From NCBI GenBank assembly GCA_016169945.1, contig JADLSH010000114.1:1-64000 (forward strand): a stretch of 64,000 nt of DNA, in the 5' to 3' direction. This DNA is from Trachythela sp. YZ-2020. Its lineage: Eukaryota > Cnidaria > Anthozoa > Malacalcyonacea > Clavulariidae. Each line of letters opens with the position of its first letter. The stretch's first letter is position 1. The notes below the pieces were generated by a model. The model was given only the letters and a program-made list of their open reading frames with translations. It was not told the DNA's origin and ran no database searches. This document shows, in pieces, positions 9,490 through 21,950 of the stretch. The position numbers were made by a program, and so were the translations under genes.

Positions 9490-10560
9490 TTTGGTAATGA
9501 TGCTGATTGTTCATTTTTCCTGAAACGAAAGAACACGTCACACATTTCATTATGTTGCAATGCCATGGCTCAAAAATCTCATCTGTGGAACTGATTCAGT
9601 TGTACAAATATACAGTAACATATAATTATGTTTTTCAAGACCCGTCTTAATTTAAAGGTATTCGTCCGATTATATATCGGATTATATAAAGACCGCTCGA
9701 ATAACTTAATATGCATTTTATATATTGTTGATAAATATAATGCTACTAATTTAAAACTGGATTCTTGTTTTTAATTTCTGGCACAAAATAGAAGAACCTG
9801 AAAGCCTATTATTATTTTATTTTTTACTTGCATTCGTTATAAATATAGTTGCCATTATTTTTAGGCAGGGACGAAACTTAAGGGGGGTATTGGGGTGTGT
9901 GACATCCCCCAAAATGAAGAAAAACGGATTGGCAGGGTAATCAAAGGTCTTGCATGCGCAGGGCAACGAAGTCATGGTGTAGTTGCGCAAATACCAAAAT
10001 AACATGATTGGTTGAACTAAAAAATTCATTTCCTACGTGATTTTTTTAGTTTTACGTAAGAACATTTTTATTCTGCATTGATTTGTACAGATCAATACAA
10101 AATACGATGAATACTGTTCCTAAACATATCAATTAAAATAATTAGTACGAATTGTCAGTATGTGACCTTAGCACCTGCTCACAGCGGTATATACATTACA
10201 TGCTGAATTTTTACCTATAACTGTCATACTTATTGGGATTTCCAGTAGAATAGACATAGTTAAAGATATTGTAATTTTTCACAACCATAAATAACTTAAT
10301 TGGAGAAAACGTTAATTCAAGATCTCTGCTATGTCTAAGGCTAATTGTTAACATTTGGAAGACTCTTGCATTAGAGAAATTTGTACCAAGATAACTTGTA
10401 GGAAGCTACATTTTCCTTACAGATATTGTAACCATAAATTTGTTATATCTAACTGGCATTTAAGCCAACATATTCAGCAAGCATGCAGTACTGTACTGGC
10501 GCTTTATCAATATATAGGGACAACTGGAGCGAGAACAAGATTTTGTACAGTATTCTGAAG
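9490..10560. other. Upstream region of the PAN/discoidin gene, no other gene
   Basis: Should hold the promoter and 5' UTR of the minus-strand gene. No TATA or CpG-rich block stands out. A segment at 9865-9980 (ggacgaaacttaagggggg) looks like a piece of a dispersed repeat but was not assigned. Confidence 0.35.
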
Positions 10561-10565
10561 ACTTA

Positions 10566-10799
10566 CGCCTGTATTCTAAAAGCTCACTCACACTCACACT
10601 CACACTCAAAGAGTCGAGGTTCAATCTGAGCTTGCCTTGAGTGTCAGTGCTATTTTTGAATAACTAGAGGGTGATTACTCACATAGTTTGGTACACTAAC
10701 CCTTCAGCTATTTAAAAACAGCACTGACACTCAAGGGAAGCTCAGATTGAACCTCCACTCTTTGAGTGTGAGTGTGAGTGAGCTTTTAGAATACAGGCG
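10566..10799. mobile_element. Harbinger-type MITE with TTA target duplication
   Basis: Terminal inverted repeats of about 90 bases start CGCCTGTATTCTAAAAGC and end in the exact reverse. TTA flanks both ends, the target site of PIF/Harbinger transposons. An internal CACACTCACAC run forms part of the arms. 234 bp, no coding capacity. Confidence 0.85.
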
Positions 10800-12559
10800 T
10801 TAATCATAGGCATCTTAAAGTATCATATGGTATAGCTGCACACTCCCGTGCTTGATGACAGTCTTAAACTAAAATATGCATGTATTTAAGTAAAAGTGTT
10901 GAAATTGGACACATGAAATAGATTATGTAAAATAGTTCATCGTGTAGTACAAAATCAATATATATATTCAGTAGAAACAATAACTAAGAAAATTTTACCT
11001 GGACTTCTTTATTTTTATCACTCCATCAACAAATGTTCGATAGCGACCTCTCAACAAGCGCAAGAACAGTGAAATTTGTATCAAATGGAAACCACTATTA
11101 ATGGTGCACCTGCTTATTTCTAGTTAATTATTAACGCACATATTATACCTGTAGAAATTGTTGCGTTGCTTATTGTAGCTGTCACTACAGATGACTGGCC
11201 ACATATAGAGTAATTCCAAACTTAAAAGGCAAATAAATTAGGTAGTACGTTTTGAAAATATGGTCAGTGTGCACCGCCTAGCAATTCTTGTTTTAGCAAG
11301 GGCATGTGGTGTCAAAGACTTAGCTTTTGGACACCTTATATATTATATTGTACACTTATTAAATTTTTTGAGCTCAATATTATGGTAATGAGATTCTTCA
11401 TCTTAATTAAAATATTATATTTATTAGTTTTTTGCGCCCAACATTGTCACAATATAAATCAACAAAAGTTACTATTATTGCGTTCGACGAAGAAATCGTT
11501 ACGTTATGGCTTTCGGACGTTATGTCAAATTGAAAATGTCGCTATATGTGGCATTTGTGTCCATCACGTTATGCCCAAAAAATTATTGTAATTAAATTAG
11601 GGAGCGCGGCGAATTTCATTTCTTAGTATTTCAGTTAATAAGGCTATAACAAACAATTAAAGTAGACTTCAATTTGGGATTTTTTTATGCACAGCACTTA
11701 TGTTTCCCACGCAGACTCCCACTTGATTACTTCTGGCCTCAAACTAAGATATGCCAATGCAATATTGTTGAACAGCTGGAAACTATTTACTGCGTGCTAC
11801 CGTAATTTAGGTTGAACTAGAAATACATGCATGCAGCAGTTACCCAAATATACGAACAACAAATCTGAACATTGTCTCAACATGAAGTATATTTCTTAAT
11901 TAGCCAACCGCTGATCAAACTGTTTGTTCGCTTCAAGTGGTATGGCCATTGTATAATAATTTGGCAAAGGCGATGAAAATTTGGCAAAGGCGATGAGAAA
12001 ATGAATACTTTTTAATGTATAATTATCAATTGCCAAAATATGTATTGTAGTTTCGTTTTTAGGAATTTAATAACATAACGTAAAACGTTTCGAAATGTTC
12101 ACAAAACTTAACTGCTATTCTCTTCACCCTTAGCCTTTGAAAATGAATAACCCCCTCCCCTCTAGGAAACGTTCGGTCTAATATAAACCCGTATGTTGGC
12201 CACCCTAGCACTTTTTTGGGCCCCTCTGTTCGTGGATCTACCTAATATCAAAGAACATAGCCGTAGTAGTCTGGTTAATGGCGTTCACGCTGGAGACGCT
12301 TACTGGTATTGTTCACGATTTGGTGTGGTGTACAAGAGGATGATGAAGTTTCCGAGCTATGATATCTTGGTGGAGTGTTGTTGTTTACAGGGAGTGCTAA
12401 AGCGGATAGGACATCGCGTGTCTGCTATGGAGACTCTTCAAATCCATCTTTATCTGAACTATCTTTGTCTCGATAGTGGTGGAGTGTACCCGAATTCGAC
12501 TGGTTTGGAACTATTTTGACAATCAGTTTCATTTCTGACTGTAAGGGTGGTTTTACTTT
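10800..12559. other. No gene recognised
   Basis: AT-rich to about 12,100, then GC-balanced open frames on the plus strand (12193-12519) without a recognisable family. The change in composition at 12,190 probably marks the start of the decayed LTR retroelement that continues to 14,539. A 17 base tandem duplication (aatttggcaaaggcgatga) lies at 11957-11997. Confidence 0.35.
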
Positions 12560-13900
12560 CGTTGTTTGTGTTGTTCTTGGATTACGTTGCGATCAGATAT
12601 GCCATATTGTCCTGACCAAATTATGGAAGAAGGTGATGGGGCGGAAAGGACTACGGTATGTGTGGGCCGGAAGGAGCTTATATTTCTTCTGACTTCGTTG
12701 AGCCATAGTAGGCAGTTTCGCGCTCTTGGATTGAGACTTGCTGTTCAGAAGATCGGAAAGAGATGTCATGGGCGATCGTGAAGAGAGTCTCGGCTAGTAC
12801 ATCGACATCTAGGTTATCAACGACGAGATGGTTACATGGCAAAATCAAATGGACTTCTCCAACAACGTCTGGCTGGATTATGCCACCTGCTTGAAGAACT
12901 TCGAATTCTATGAGGTCTTCTGTGTATTGGCTCCAATCTCTTTTGCAATACTGGTCTTTATCATGCTTATTTCAGCTCCTGTGTCTAACTTCAACAGTAG
13001 CGAGTGATGGTCAAAAAACGGTTTGAAGGGCGGTGACTGCTTGACGCAAAGTCGAAGGGCCTTTATTCTGTCATTATGGGAATCTTGCTGGTCTCCTACT
13101 TCGAATTTGAGTGGAAGATCATTAGGTTTGGTGTTGAGCACTTGTTTTGAGCGTAATAGGTATGTTCATCTGGAAAAAAGGGCACTTACTGAAATAGTGT
13201 TGGTGCTGTCTATCTGCTTGCTTATACAAGGGGCATTGAAGCGTTGTACAAGGTTGGCGACAACTGTGCGGTTGAGAGTTCCGTAAGGATAGTTGGAGGC
13301 GGTGATCGAAGTTCAGCGCCATAGCACTGTTTGACAAGGGAAAGTAAGGAAGGATGGTTGAGACGTAGCGATGTTAACACAATCATGTTCTCCATTGTAG
13401 GGATATTTCTTAATCGGCGGTAATGTTTTCACCATTGTGTCGAATTCCACCGTTACCTTTCAGCAAATTGTCATCGATGCAGCTAACTAGCGTCTGCTAT
13501 AAATCTTCTCGACGCTCATCAGATCCTAAGTGAATGTTATTATAGTCTAGAAAGTGTGCGCCTGTAAACTGGAACCCGAAGTGAGCCCGGATTGCTTGCC
13601 ATATTGAGCTTAGAGATGTTGAATTTTTAACAATCGTATTCCGAGCCCAAAAAAATTCTAACTGGATTGCTTTTTGCTTGGCGTTCTTCTGGGTGATATG
13701 GTCGTCATTTTCAAACCTGCGAAGTGGGGCGGAAGTGGATTACTTTAACCAAGTTAGACCGTCAATCAGAAACTGGGCGAGATAAGTCCAGAGATAACTT
13801 ATGTTGTAAATTCTGACGCCAGGCTTCAAGATATTATTGTTTCTTTTTCCTTTAGGGATCACTGCTCTGGTGCATGGTTACCAACCATAATGACGAGCAA
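12560..13900 (-). pseudogene. Ty3/Gypsy-like Gag and aspartic protease, decayed
   Basis: Minus strand in order: a Gag segment (HPSLLSLVKQCYGAELR near 13360-13300), a zinc-knuckle-like segment (CPLYKQADRQHQHYFSKCPF near 13230-13170; one expected Cys is Tyr), and a protease with the active site LLKLDTGAEISMI near 12980. After a frameshift near 12900 the protease continues with VVGEVHLIL, NLDVDVLAETLF and ISFRSSEQQVSI. This is the layout of cnidarian Ty3/Gypsy elements. The reverse transcriptase, RNase H and integrase are not visible, so the element ends or is lost left of 12,560. Multiple stops and frameshifts. Confidence 0.82.
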
Positions 13901-14042
13901 AACAACTAAATAAACAAACGATGGACCGTATGCCTTCGCAATGCGAGTTCTGAATCGAAGAAGAGCTGAAGTAAAAGCTGGCTCGTTTTTACTTTGCTTT
14001 GGTGCGAGAAACTTTCTTAGCTGCTTATTTGAAACTCTGATA

Positions 14043-14539
14043 TGTTAGGGATCAAAGGATAATAAAAAAGATCACTGACTCATAAACAATGAGTCGATAA
14101 CAGAACTTTATTTACTGAAAGAATTTCACAAAACGAGAGGGCGGCCTGCCTTCCATGTGCCCGGAAGTCAATCTCCTTAATAATATTAACTAACTGTGTC
14201 TAGTAATAATTCGTATTCTAAACTCAACAATATTCTAGATATGGGGAAGTTCAAATGAAATTTTTTCTATTTCATACTTTTTATTTACTAATTCACCCAA
14301 ATTACAACGGATAATACGTACAATAATAGGGCTAGAAATCTTCTATAGAAACAATATGAAATTATGCATTAGCTAAAATATCCACTTATTATTTCGTCAA
14401 TTGTGATCACTGATCTGAATATAGGCTGGATAACGTGTCTCTTAATAATTTGATGGTAAAAAGTGAAGCCGGAAGTCAAGCGGCCGATCAGTGCCGCCAC
14501 CCGATTCTGAGGCCCCACTATATTATAGATAGTATTACA
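14043..14539 (-). repeat. Probable 5' LTR of the Gypsy-like element
   Basis: Bounded by TGT and ACA on both ends (TGTTAGGGATC at 14043, GTATTACA ending 14539). In minus orientation it has AATAAAG followed by a GT-rich R/U5-like segment ending CCCTAACA. The next bases inside the element, TATCAGAG, resemble a primer-binding site for initiator Met tRNA. Only one LTR is present, so the pair cannot be compared. Confidence 0.5.
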
Positions 14540-15268
14540 GAATCCTAGTTTTTTCGCTTTTTTGCTTTTCAAACGTTTCTGGCCGGGCCCGTTTTACTAT
14601 CACAAAGATAGAAGCACACGAGAAGAATTTTGATACAATTTTGAGTATTATGGCTTTATAACGCTGTGAAACTGGATTTACAAGTTCGAAGGAGTGAACA
14701 GCCACATGTTAGCGATGTTTTGTTTATGATATTTCAATTCAAAATCCACTCAAAATATAGAATTACTGCTACTGGACGAAGGCACTCAAGGAATTTGATG
14801 AAATGAACCAGCTCAGCTGCAGTATGAACAAAAGCGTGAATGTGGTAAGTTTTTAAAACAGGAATTAGGAACAGTGCTACACTGGTTCAATATTCATGTA
14901 CTGAAATGAACAAATATTAAGTTAATATTATTCAACAATCAAATATACTTGAATACTTGATATATAGTAATTGTAACTAATATAGTAGTAATTATATGAT
15001 TGGTGGTCAAAGAAAGATAAGTTTTTCTTCAAGTGTTGTGTGGCTTCTTCATTTCTTGTCCTGGGAGTGCAATTTTGTTAACAGTGCATTTGAAGAAGTT
15101 GTGGATATAATTGTCTTAAACTGTTGTGGCATGCATATGATTGTCTGTTTAGTTCCAACCATAACCATGATTAAGTTATGACAGGAACCGCAAAAGGAGC
15201 ATGATTGGAAATGTTTTTTACAGAATTTTGGTGTGTCTGACAGTCCAACTCAAGCATGCTATGTCTCA
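14540..15268. other. No gene recognised
   Basis: AT-rich. Short open frames only; nothing matches a known family. Confidence 0.35.
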
Positions 15269-15600
15269 GGGCCTGTTTATATGATCCCGGCTAGGCGGTA
15301 CGGGACAGTTGCCGAGATCCCGCTTGCAATATAAACTCTACTGAGTGTTTATATGATCCTGCTTCCATCCCGCCTAGCTGGGATCCCGGCAATCTGTTGT
15401 AGGTGGGATGAATAATCTAGCTGGGATCCCATATAAGGCTAGGCGGGATGACCTTTCATTGACCTTGCCTTCTGAGCATGCATAGTATGACCTGAAGTAC
15501 TTAACTGGCTTCATCCCAGCAATGACTTTGTCCATACACACACGCCATCCCATCTAGGCAAGTTTCCCGGCTAGGCGGGACGAAAAAGTCCTGTCTTGCT
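15269..15600. repeat. GC-rich repeat with recurring cggctaggcgggat motif
   Basis: At least five forward or reversed copies of a core like ggctaggcgggat and tagctgggatccc, and two of gtttatatgatcc. Ends gggcctgtttatatgatccc and aggcgggacgaaaaagtcc. Probably one or two overlapping non-autonomous DNA elements; no coding content. Confidence 0.6.
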
Positions 15601-17240
15601 TCACCTTTGAAACATATTGATTTACCTTTTAGGATCTTTTGGGAAGCGGAAAAATGAACTATCCCTGTTTTTTGTTTGGTTGTTGTTGTTGCACTTAAAT
15701 GCACTACAACACCGAGTTGTCCCACTTTTGCATATTTTCGTCGTCGAAATAATTTCAACTTCCATGACTTGCAAATTACATTAATGCAATTATGCTTATA
15801 AAGACTTGCACTTTTTCGGTTTTAAACCTTCGCCGTTTGTATTCTTCCGAGTTTTTTTCAGCAAACTATAAAATGATTTTGTTTACATACAAAAACCTCG
15901 AAAATCACTCGACAAGTCAAAGTTTTCTACACGCCATCATATGCATATAAGAGATTGTTATATTAACACAAGTACAAGATTTAATTTTCCATTTTAATAA
16001 AATGGTATACCTAGTATTTAACACCTTTTTTGTACAGTACTACAGTGATATATTACTGTCCCTTTATGTACATGTACACTAATTATAAAACTTGCAAAAA
16101 CAGTGAATGATTTCTTCAATACAGTACAGGTTTATAATATTGTTACTTTTTAGTAATAAGCACTGTGTCTATCTGCCTTTGATAGGGGTGCGCTGGACAG
16201 TCGACGGGTTGGATAGTGGATGTGCCGCTGGGTAGTTGATTTGATTCATACAAGATGCATGCCTTCTTTTCAGTTTAGCCAATCACTTCAAGTTATTATA
16301 TAATACAGGTGTTCGTCATATAACCAATAAACCATAAAAATATATAATACATATACACATTAACGTAGGAAGCAACTTCAAGTTGAGGGGGCACTTTTGT
16401 CTTAAGCGGACCTTTCCAATTAGAAAAGGGCGATTTCTCAATCCATTGGTGTAACTAGAGAAAAGGGCAATTTGAAGAAAACTAGGTGTGTGCCCCCGTT
16501 CCTATGCCACTGTATATATAATTTGCCTTCTTTAAAATATCTAAAGGCAATTTCCTTAAAGAACCCATATTTTTAACATGAACACAAGCCGCAAACTTTG
16601 TGGCAGCATGGGAAATTGGTTTGGGTGGGTAGTGGTAGACAAACTCCGGGTAAAATTTTAGAATCTGGAGTCTCTGAAATGTCATTTTCTATGTTTTGGA
16701 AAAGATTTGACATGCAGAAACCTGGAGGCTATTTTGTTCATTAAGCATTTTAGGCAGCAAAGAATGACACCTTTGTATTCTTGGTGGGTGATTTTAAGGG
16801 AGGTTTCCATCACCCATGTTCATACTGTTACAAGATTTGTCTCCAGGCTGTGTACCCCTAGCCTTTACTCCTTAAGAGCGAAGTTATAATCCAATGAATC
16901 CATGAGACTTTGTTGGATAATGTGTGAATACGAATGTTGTTAAACTTTCTTCATTGTGGTAAACTATACCAATAATAATGTTTACCAGCTGAGCAATTCA
17001 AACTAAAAGAGAACATACTTTAAATTAATAAATATTTATCTCTCTATATATTGATATGTAGAGATTTTCACATTCTTTGGATTTTCTCAGTGGTAAAATT
17101 CTAGATGTTTCCTAAAATGTCGACCCATAAATTAGGTTGACAATGTCCAATTGGAGCAAGAATTGCAAGAACATTAAAAACCATAGTCTTTACGACCTCA
17201 TTGAATGAATACTTACCCAAGGAATTTGTAACTATACAGT
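15601..17240. other. No gene recognised
   Basis: AT-rich intergenic DNA. A segment around 16370-16690 (gggggcacttttgtct, cccccgttcctatgcc) resembles a dispersed repeat that also has a counterpart in style near 56400-56600, but identity was not measured. Confidence 0.35.
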
Positions 17241-17386
17241 ATATATTACAACTTCGTTCCCAGGCTCTTTACCTACGCTCACGTAGCACTCCAGAATCTG
17301 GTGTGTTTTTAATTAGCGCTTTGAATACACTGAGGGAAGGGTGGTTGAGTAAACATGTCAATTTTGCATTCATGCGTGAGTGAATA

Positions 17387-17859
17387 ATGGGCGTAATAAA
17401 TACAAAAACATGGGTTCACCTGTCCAGATTAGCAATGGCTCAACTTAAGGGAACACCGAAAAAGATATACGGAAAATCAATTTCAAACTCCGAGTCTATG
17501 TGTCGACTTTGTTGCGGCATATATGAGCCAAAATATACCAAAAACTTGTACAATAAAGCAAATCTCAAACTACTGGCTTTTGCTGAAGCGGTCTATGGTG
17601 AGAAACTTCCGAACGAGAACTCCCTTCCTCGTCTTATGTGCCGACCTTTTGAAAGACGACTGGATATTTCTGGAAAATTCCAAAGCATGATATGTGGGAA
17701 CCGAAAAACTATGATGCAAACAAAGAGATGTATTGATATTTCGCCTTCAACGCGAATCACGGAGGAGAAAAAGGACATGCAAGAACTAGTCTGGAAAGCG
17801 AAGTGCGATCAACCCGAAGCCTGTCATTTTCATCGAACAAGGAAACTATACAATCCGAG
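17387..17859 (+). CDS. ZAD-like zinc-finger exon
   Basis: Open from ATG 17387 (a better start may be ATG 17434, MAQLKGTPKK) to a donor GTATGT after 17859. Core: MCRLCCGIYEPKYTKNLYNK, then KLLAFAEAVYGE, LPRLMCRPFERRL and KFQSMI. This is the ZAD-like layout of C-x2-C, a hydrophobic middle, and a second C-x2-C, but in the second pair one Cys is Phe (MCRPF), which would weaken zinc binding. An acceptor at about 18015 opens a Ser/Thr-rich frame whose phase does not fit, so the gene may be broken. Such ORFs are common in cnidarian repeats. Function unknown, possibly DNA or protein binding. Confidence 0.6.
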
Positions 17860-18281
17860 GTATGTTATATTTTTTATATGATTCATCATTTATGTAACGA
17901 GATATTGTATACTATAATTTATGTGTAGATTTCCAATTTCATTTGCGGTATACACTGAACTCTAAAGAGTAAAGTTTAAAAGCCAATAAAAGGTTTTAAA
18001 TATCTCCTACACTACAGTTTGTCAACGATCCTGTTTCCAAACCTCGTCGCATGATTCCGTCCCATTTACGGATGTCCTAAGTACCGTCAATGACGAACTG
18101 AGAAATGTGGCGTTAGAGACACGAAGTTCGTTCTTCGTAAAATAAATTTTGAAGGAATGAGTTCGTTCTCTTTGGAGACTATCGTGGACGAGCTAAGAAT
18201 AGCGTGTCCTGTAGTATTCAGAATTCTATCTGAATTGTTGGAGTTCAACTAAGATAGATTTTTTATTTGATTGAACTAGTT

Positions 18282-18481
18282 AGCTGGTTACAGACGAGCA
18301 GGTTTTATGACAAGTTTTCATATGACAAGTTTTACTTGCTGGTTTGTATGGGTATTAAATTTTGCCAATTTATTCTCAATGATAAGTGGCGAAGTGCAAT
18401 GTTGTCCATGCAAACAGACGAATAAATAAAACTTGTCGTATGAAAACTTGTCATAGAAAACTTGCTCGTCTGTAACCAGCT
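18282..18481. mobile_element. Foldback MITE inside the 17.2 kb element
   Basis: Arms start agctggttacagacgagcar and share ttctatgacaagttttcat; the right end is the reverse of the left over about 55 bases. 200 bp, no ORF. Confidence 0.8.
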
Positions 18482-18985
18482 TTAGGTCAGTCAGTGTTAC
18501 TTCATTTGTAGAAGCGTCTTCGGCGCTTCGCTCGTTTCAAAAGACAAAACAAATTTTAAAATATTCAATATTAAACTTGTAATTCTACATTCTACAATAT
18601 ATAAGTATCTTTTCGACCAATTTTGATTGACCACTCTAGTTTTGATTGTTATACTGTTCACATAAGGTTGCTCAATAGTTTATACTGTAGTTGCTTTGTA
18701 TATTAATTTCTTGTGGCAAAAAAATTGTTATGGACTATTGTTACTGTTACTGTTACTTTAGGCTTCTGTGCTATTTTATATACTCAATTTAGAACTCAAT
18801 TTAGAGCCCTTTGAACACGCTTATTTCTACCGGAAATGACTATATGACTTGCGCTTTATGCGTCTTAGCCTACCCTCCCACCGGACAAAGCTGTGGAAGG
18901 TGTCACGTGACCAGCCTGAACCAGGGTCTTTTCCGCAGCGAGGGTGAGCGTAGGTAAAGAGCCTGGGAACGAGGTTGTATATATT

Positions 18986-19539
18986 AAAGTTAAATTCGGT
19001 CACCGTGGTAGGTTGGTCAAGCCAGCCAGTTGCAAACAGCTTTGCATCAGCATATTAACTAGGTATTCCCCATACCTTTCAAAAGAGATTCGAAGGTCGA
19101 AGAGTAATCGTCTTAAATAGACTGAAAATGCAATATTGCAATGTAAATCTTGTGTCGTTGTCATAAATTCTTTCATGATTAAATGAGTTTATAAACACAT
19201 GCACATTACGTATCAAAACTAGACCACTGTTTAATCCACAGTCTTTTGAAACAACTTAACATTTCACAAAATACCTTGATCTATTTCCAGCATGAAAAAA
19301 AGTGCATACTTTTAAAATGGGAAGTTCGAACCTATGGATTAAAATATTATCCGCAACATGAATATCCATCGGAGCTGTTCTTTAAATCGCTGTTTTATTG
19401 TCAAAATTTGGGGTTTTCCTATCTATTTACTGATTAAAAATTTTCATGACACTTGCCAGAGGCTCGCGCATGCGCATTGAAAAAGTGGGGAGAGGATCCC
19501 GCACATTTTTTCAAACATAGTTTTCAGAAAAGTCGAGCT
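18986..19539. other. No gene recognised
   Basis: Intergenic. No repeat ends or exon signals stood out. Confidence 0.35.
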
Positions 19540-19728
19540 TTTAGTCGTCTTACACAGGGTTTCATGAAGCGCACGTGGAGGTAGCGTACTGTACACATGG
19601 AAAAAATAGGGGATTTGCAAAGCGAGCGCACGGGGAAAGATCTAAAAACGTTGTGTAAGACTACTAAAAATGCTCGAGAACGCACGCTCCTCCCCACGCT
19701 TCACGAAACTCTGTGTAAGACGACTAAA
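19540..19728. mobile_element. MITE with about 32 bp TIRs
   Basis: TTTAGTCGTCTTACACAGRG and its reverse at the right end; the arms share TTTCRTGAAGCG. Internal part has a further reversed copy (gtgtaagactactaaaa). No coding capacity. Confidence 0.8.
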
Positions 19729-19789
19729 TATTTTTAAAAGCTTGCAAGCCTCTGCGAAGGAGAGTCGGAGCAATGTTTAAAACAATATT

Positions 19790-20240
19790 TAAGATAACTT
19801 GATACTCCTATTTAAGATAATTTTTAAAGTTATGAAGATTGACGTTTGCAGCTCTTTCATATCCCACTTCGTTTTTGAGATATTAAGATGTGTTTGATAT
19901 TTAAATAACATCACTGTGACATCACACTGCATAATGAATTGTTGGAAATCACGAATATCTCTGAGATTACTTAACCAAATCGTCTTTAAACTGTACATTT
20001 GCTTCTGCCCATTGCAGGACACCACACATGCAAAGTTTCAAGTGACTTAATTCAATTATTTCAAAGATATCCATGATTTTTCAACAATTCATTATGCAGT
20101 GTGATGTCACAGTGATGTTATTTAAATATCAAACACATCTTAATATCTCAAAAACGAAGTGGGATATGGAAGAGCTGCAAACGTCAATCTTCATAACTTT
20201 AAAAGTTATCTTAAATAGGAGAGTTTCATTCAAACCGAAT
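19790..20240. mobile_element. Large foldback element
   Basis: Arms of about 160 bases (near 19790-19960 and 20070-20240) are reverse complements with a few changes. The shared part includes attatgcagtgtgatgtca and caaacacatcttaatatct. The open frames seen in each arm on opposite strands mirror each other and are not genes. Confidence 0.82.
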
Positions 20241-20895
20241 TTTCGTTGCATAAGCCCTTTAAGATTGTATATAACAGCACTATTTACACACCACATATAA
20301 ATATTACATACCATCAACTCATTTAGTCCCCCTAGTCACAGTTTGGGATTGGAAAGAAATGCCAAACTGTGCTTATATCTTTATACCAATCAAATATCAA
20401 AAGTATAAGGTGATGTTGAATATCGAAATGACAATGACGATTTTGAACCAAATAGTGTTGAGAATAAATATTGCATTATTTTAACACTTTTATGAGTGAA
20501 CTTTGTCGAAATAGAAGCTCGAATAATGCAGGATATTCGTACAATATTTAAAAAGGCTTACCTTGTTTCCTGATTCAAATGACATTGATATATAGCAGGT
20601 CAAGTCAAGTAAATACTTGTGTAAATTGGCGAATCATTTCCACAGCGTAAAATGCTACCAAACAACTTCCAATACTCCCTCGACTCTTGCCATGTTCAAA
20701 ACAGTACAGAAAATTAAAACTATCGTTGGTTTGATGAATAATTTTCTTCGTAAAATGAAAATACTTACTCATGTTTACAATTGTCACCCTTCTGTAGACT
20801 GTAGTCCGCCATCTTGAAATAATCAACATCAATCCAGTTATACATAGAGATCAAAGAGCAACATTATAATTACGTCATTTTAAGCTAGCTGTCAC
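20241..20895. other. No gene recognised
   Basis: AT-rich, no repeat or exon assigned. Confidence 0.35.
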
Positions 20896-21242
20896 CAGTG
20901 AGCTCTATATATATATATCTGGAGTGAGAACTTATGTCCAAAAAGTGAAGCCAAAGATGGCGGAAATTGACGTCCAGTGCCAATCCCTTTCTATTGTTTT
21001 CGACCGCGCGGTTTGCACAAGCCGGCAAGGAGTGTGCCGAAATTTCGTGTTTTTACTCCTAACATCATGATTTTATGAGCTAATGACTTGATTAGCGATG
21101 CGATCTGTTAGCTGGATAAAATGATATGAAAACTGTTTATGACCTTCATGAGTTTGGACGTCAATTGCCGCCATCTTGGCTTCGCTTGGCCTATTGGCCG
21201 AACATTAGAAGTTCTTACTCCAGATATATATGGAGCTCACTG
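20896..21242. mobile_element. hAT-type MITE with 8 bp target duplication
   Basis: Termini CAGTGAGCTC and GAGCTCACTG with arms of about 35 bases (atatatatatctggagt), flanked by a perfect 8 bp repeat GCTGTCAC (20888-20895 and 21243-21250). CAGTG ends and 8 bp duplications are hAT features. 347 bp; inner arms contain aagatggcgg and its reverse. Confidence 0.9.
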
Positions 21243-21325
21243 GCTGTCACTGATTTGTCAAACAAAGTGTAAGCTAATCGCTGATTGGCTGATATAAGCT
21301 CGCCGCTGAATGGCTACAAGCTAAC

Positions 21326-21649
21326 CACGGGTTTTAGGACAAATTCAATGTGACTACAAGTAGTATTATACATATAAATTTATATCCTTATATGCAAAAT
21401 AGAGTGTACCGTGCGGTACCTAATAAAGTACTCAAAATCGTCCGTGAATTCATTGTATATAAATAATATATTTACCTGTATTTGCATATTAACATTTTTG
21501 AAAATCCGCCATCTTTAATTTGGACTAGAACTCAAGCTTTCAAACTATAACGCGGAATACATGGATTAAAGTATGTCACGCGCGTGATTTCACGCGCGTG
21601 AAAATAGAAAAAATAAAGAAAACATAGGAAAAATAGAAGGGTAGGATCA
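21326..21649 (+). repeat. Left terminal inverted repeat of the giant element
   Basis: About 250 bases align closely with the reverse of the right end, e.g. ATGTGACTACAAGTAGTATT and TTAATTTGGACTAGAAC. Identity falls after position 21580, but a last shared block GGGTAGGATCA ends at 21649. Includes the palindrome gtaccgtgcggtac and a CACGCGCGTGA repeat. A left-only CACGCGCGTG duplication marks divergence. Confidence 0.9.
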
Positions 21650-21950
21650 AAGTGGGCGTTGTCACTCACTAACCCAATCAGCTACCTGGGTTCGGTACCA
21701 TGTGATTTGTTCAAATCGTTTCGAGCGGGAGGAAATTTATGACATCATAAAAGCTTCGTTTTGGAAAATATCGCTCTGCTGAAGCCTGGACTTGGTGAAT
21801 TTTAGCGGAAAAAATTAAAAATGAGAATTATTACAACCGTAATTGATACACGGGCTTTATTTACATAATTATACGAAATGTGCGAAAACATAGTGATTAT
21901 AGACCCGGGACAAGAGTACACAAACGAACAGTATAGAGCACTCGAGTTAT

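Larger units (their letters stand above)
17248..18978 (+). mobile_element. TIR element with ZAD-like ORF, ATATATT target repeat
   Basis: 35 bp terminal inverted repeats with one mismatch (ACAACYTCGTTCCCAGGCTC and TTTACCTACGCTCAC). Both ends are flanked by ATATATT (17241-17247 and 18979-18985). The target repeat is AT-rich so it could be chance, but both ends agree. Length 1,731 bp. Inside are the finger ORF at 17387 and a nested MITE at 18282. No transposase is seen, so it would be non-autonomous. Confidence 0.7.

Noticed and set aside
11304..11591. 95 aa plus-strand ORF
   Set aside because: AT-rich chance ORF; hydrophobic composition comes from T-rich codons, with no motif.
19789..20300. 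Two mirrored ORFs as genes
   Set aside because: They are the two arms of one foldback element; neither has splice sites or motifs.
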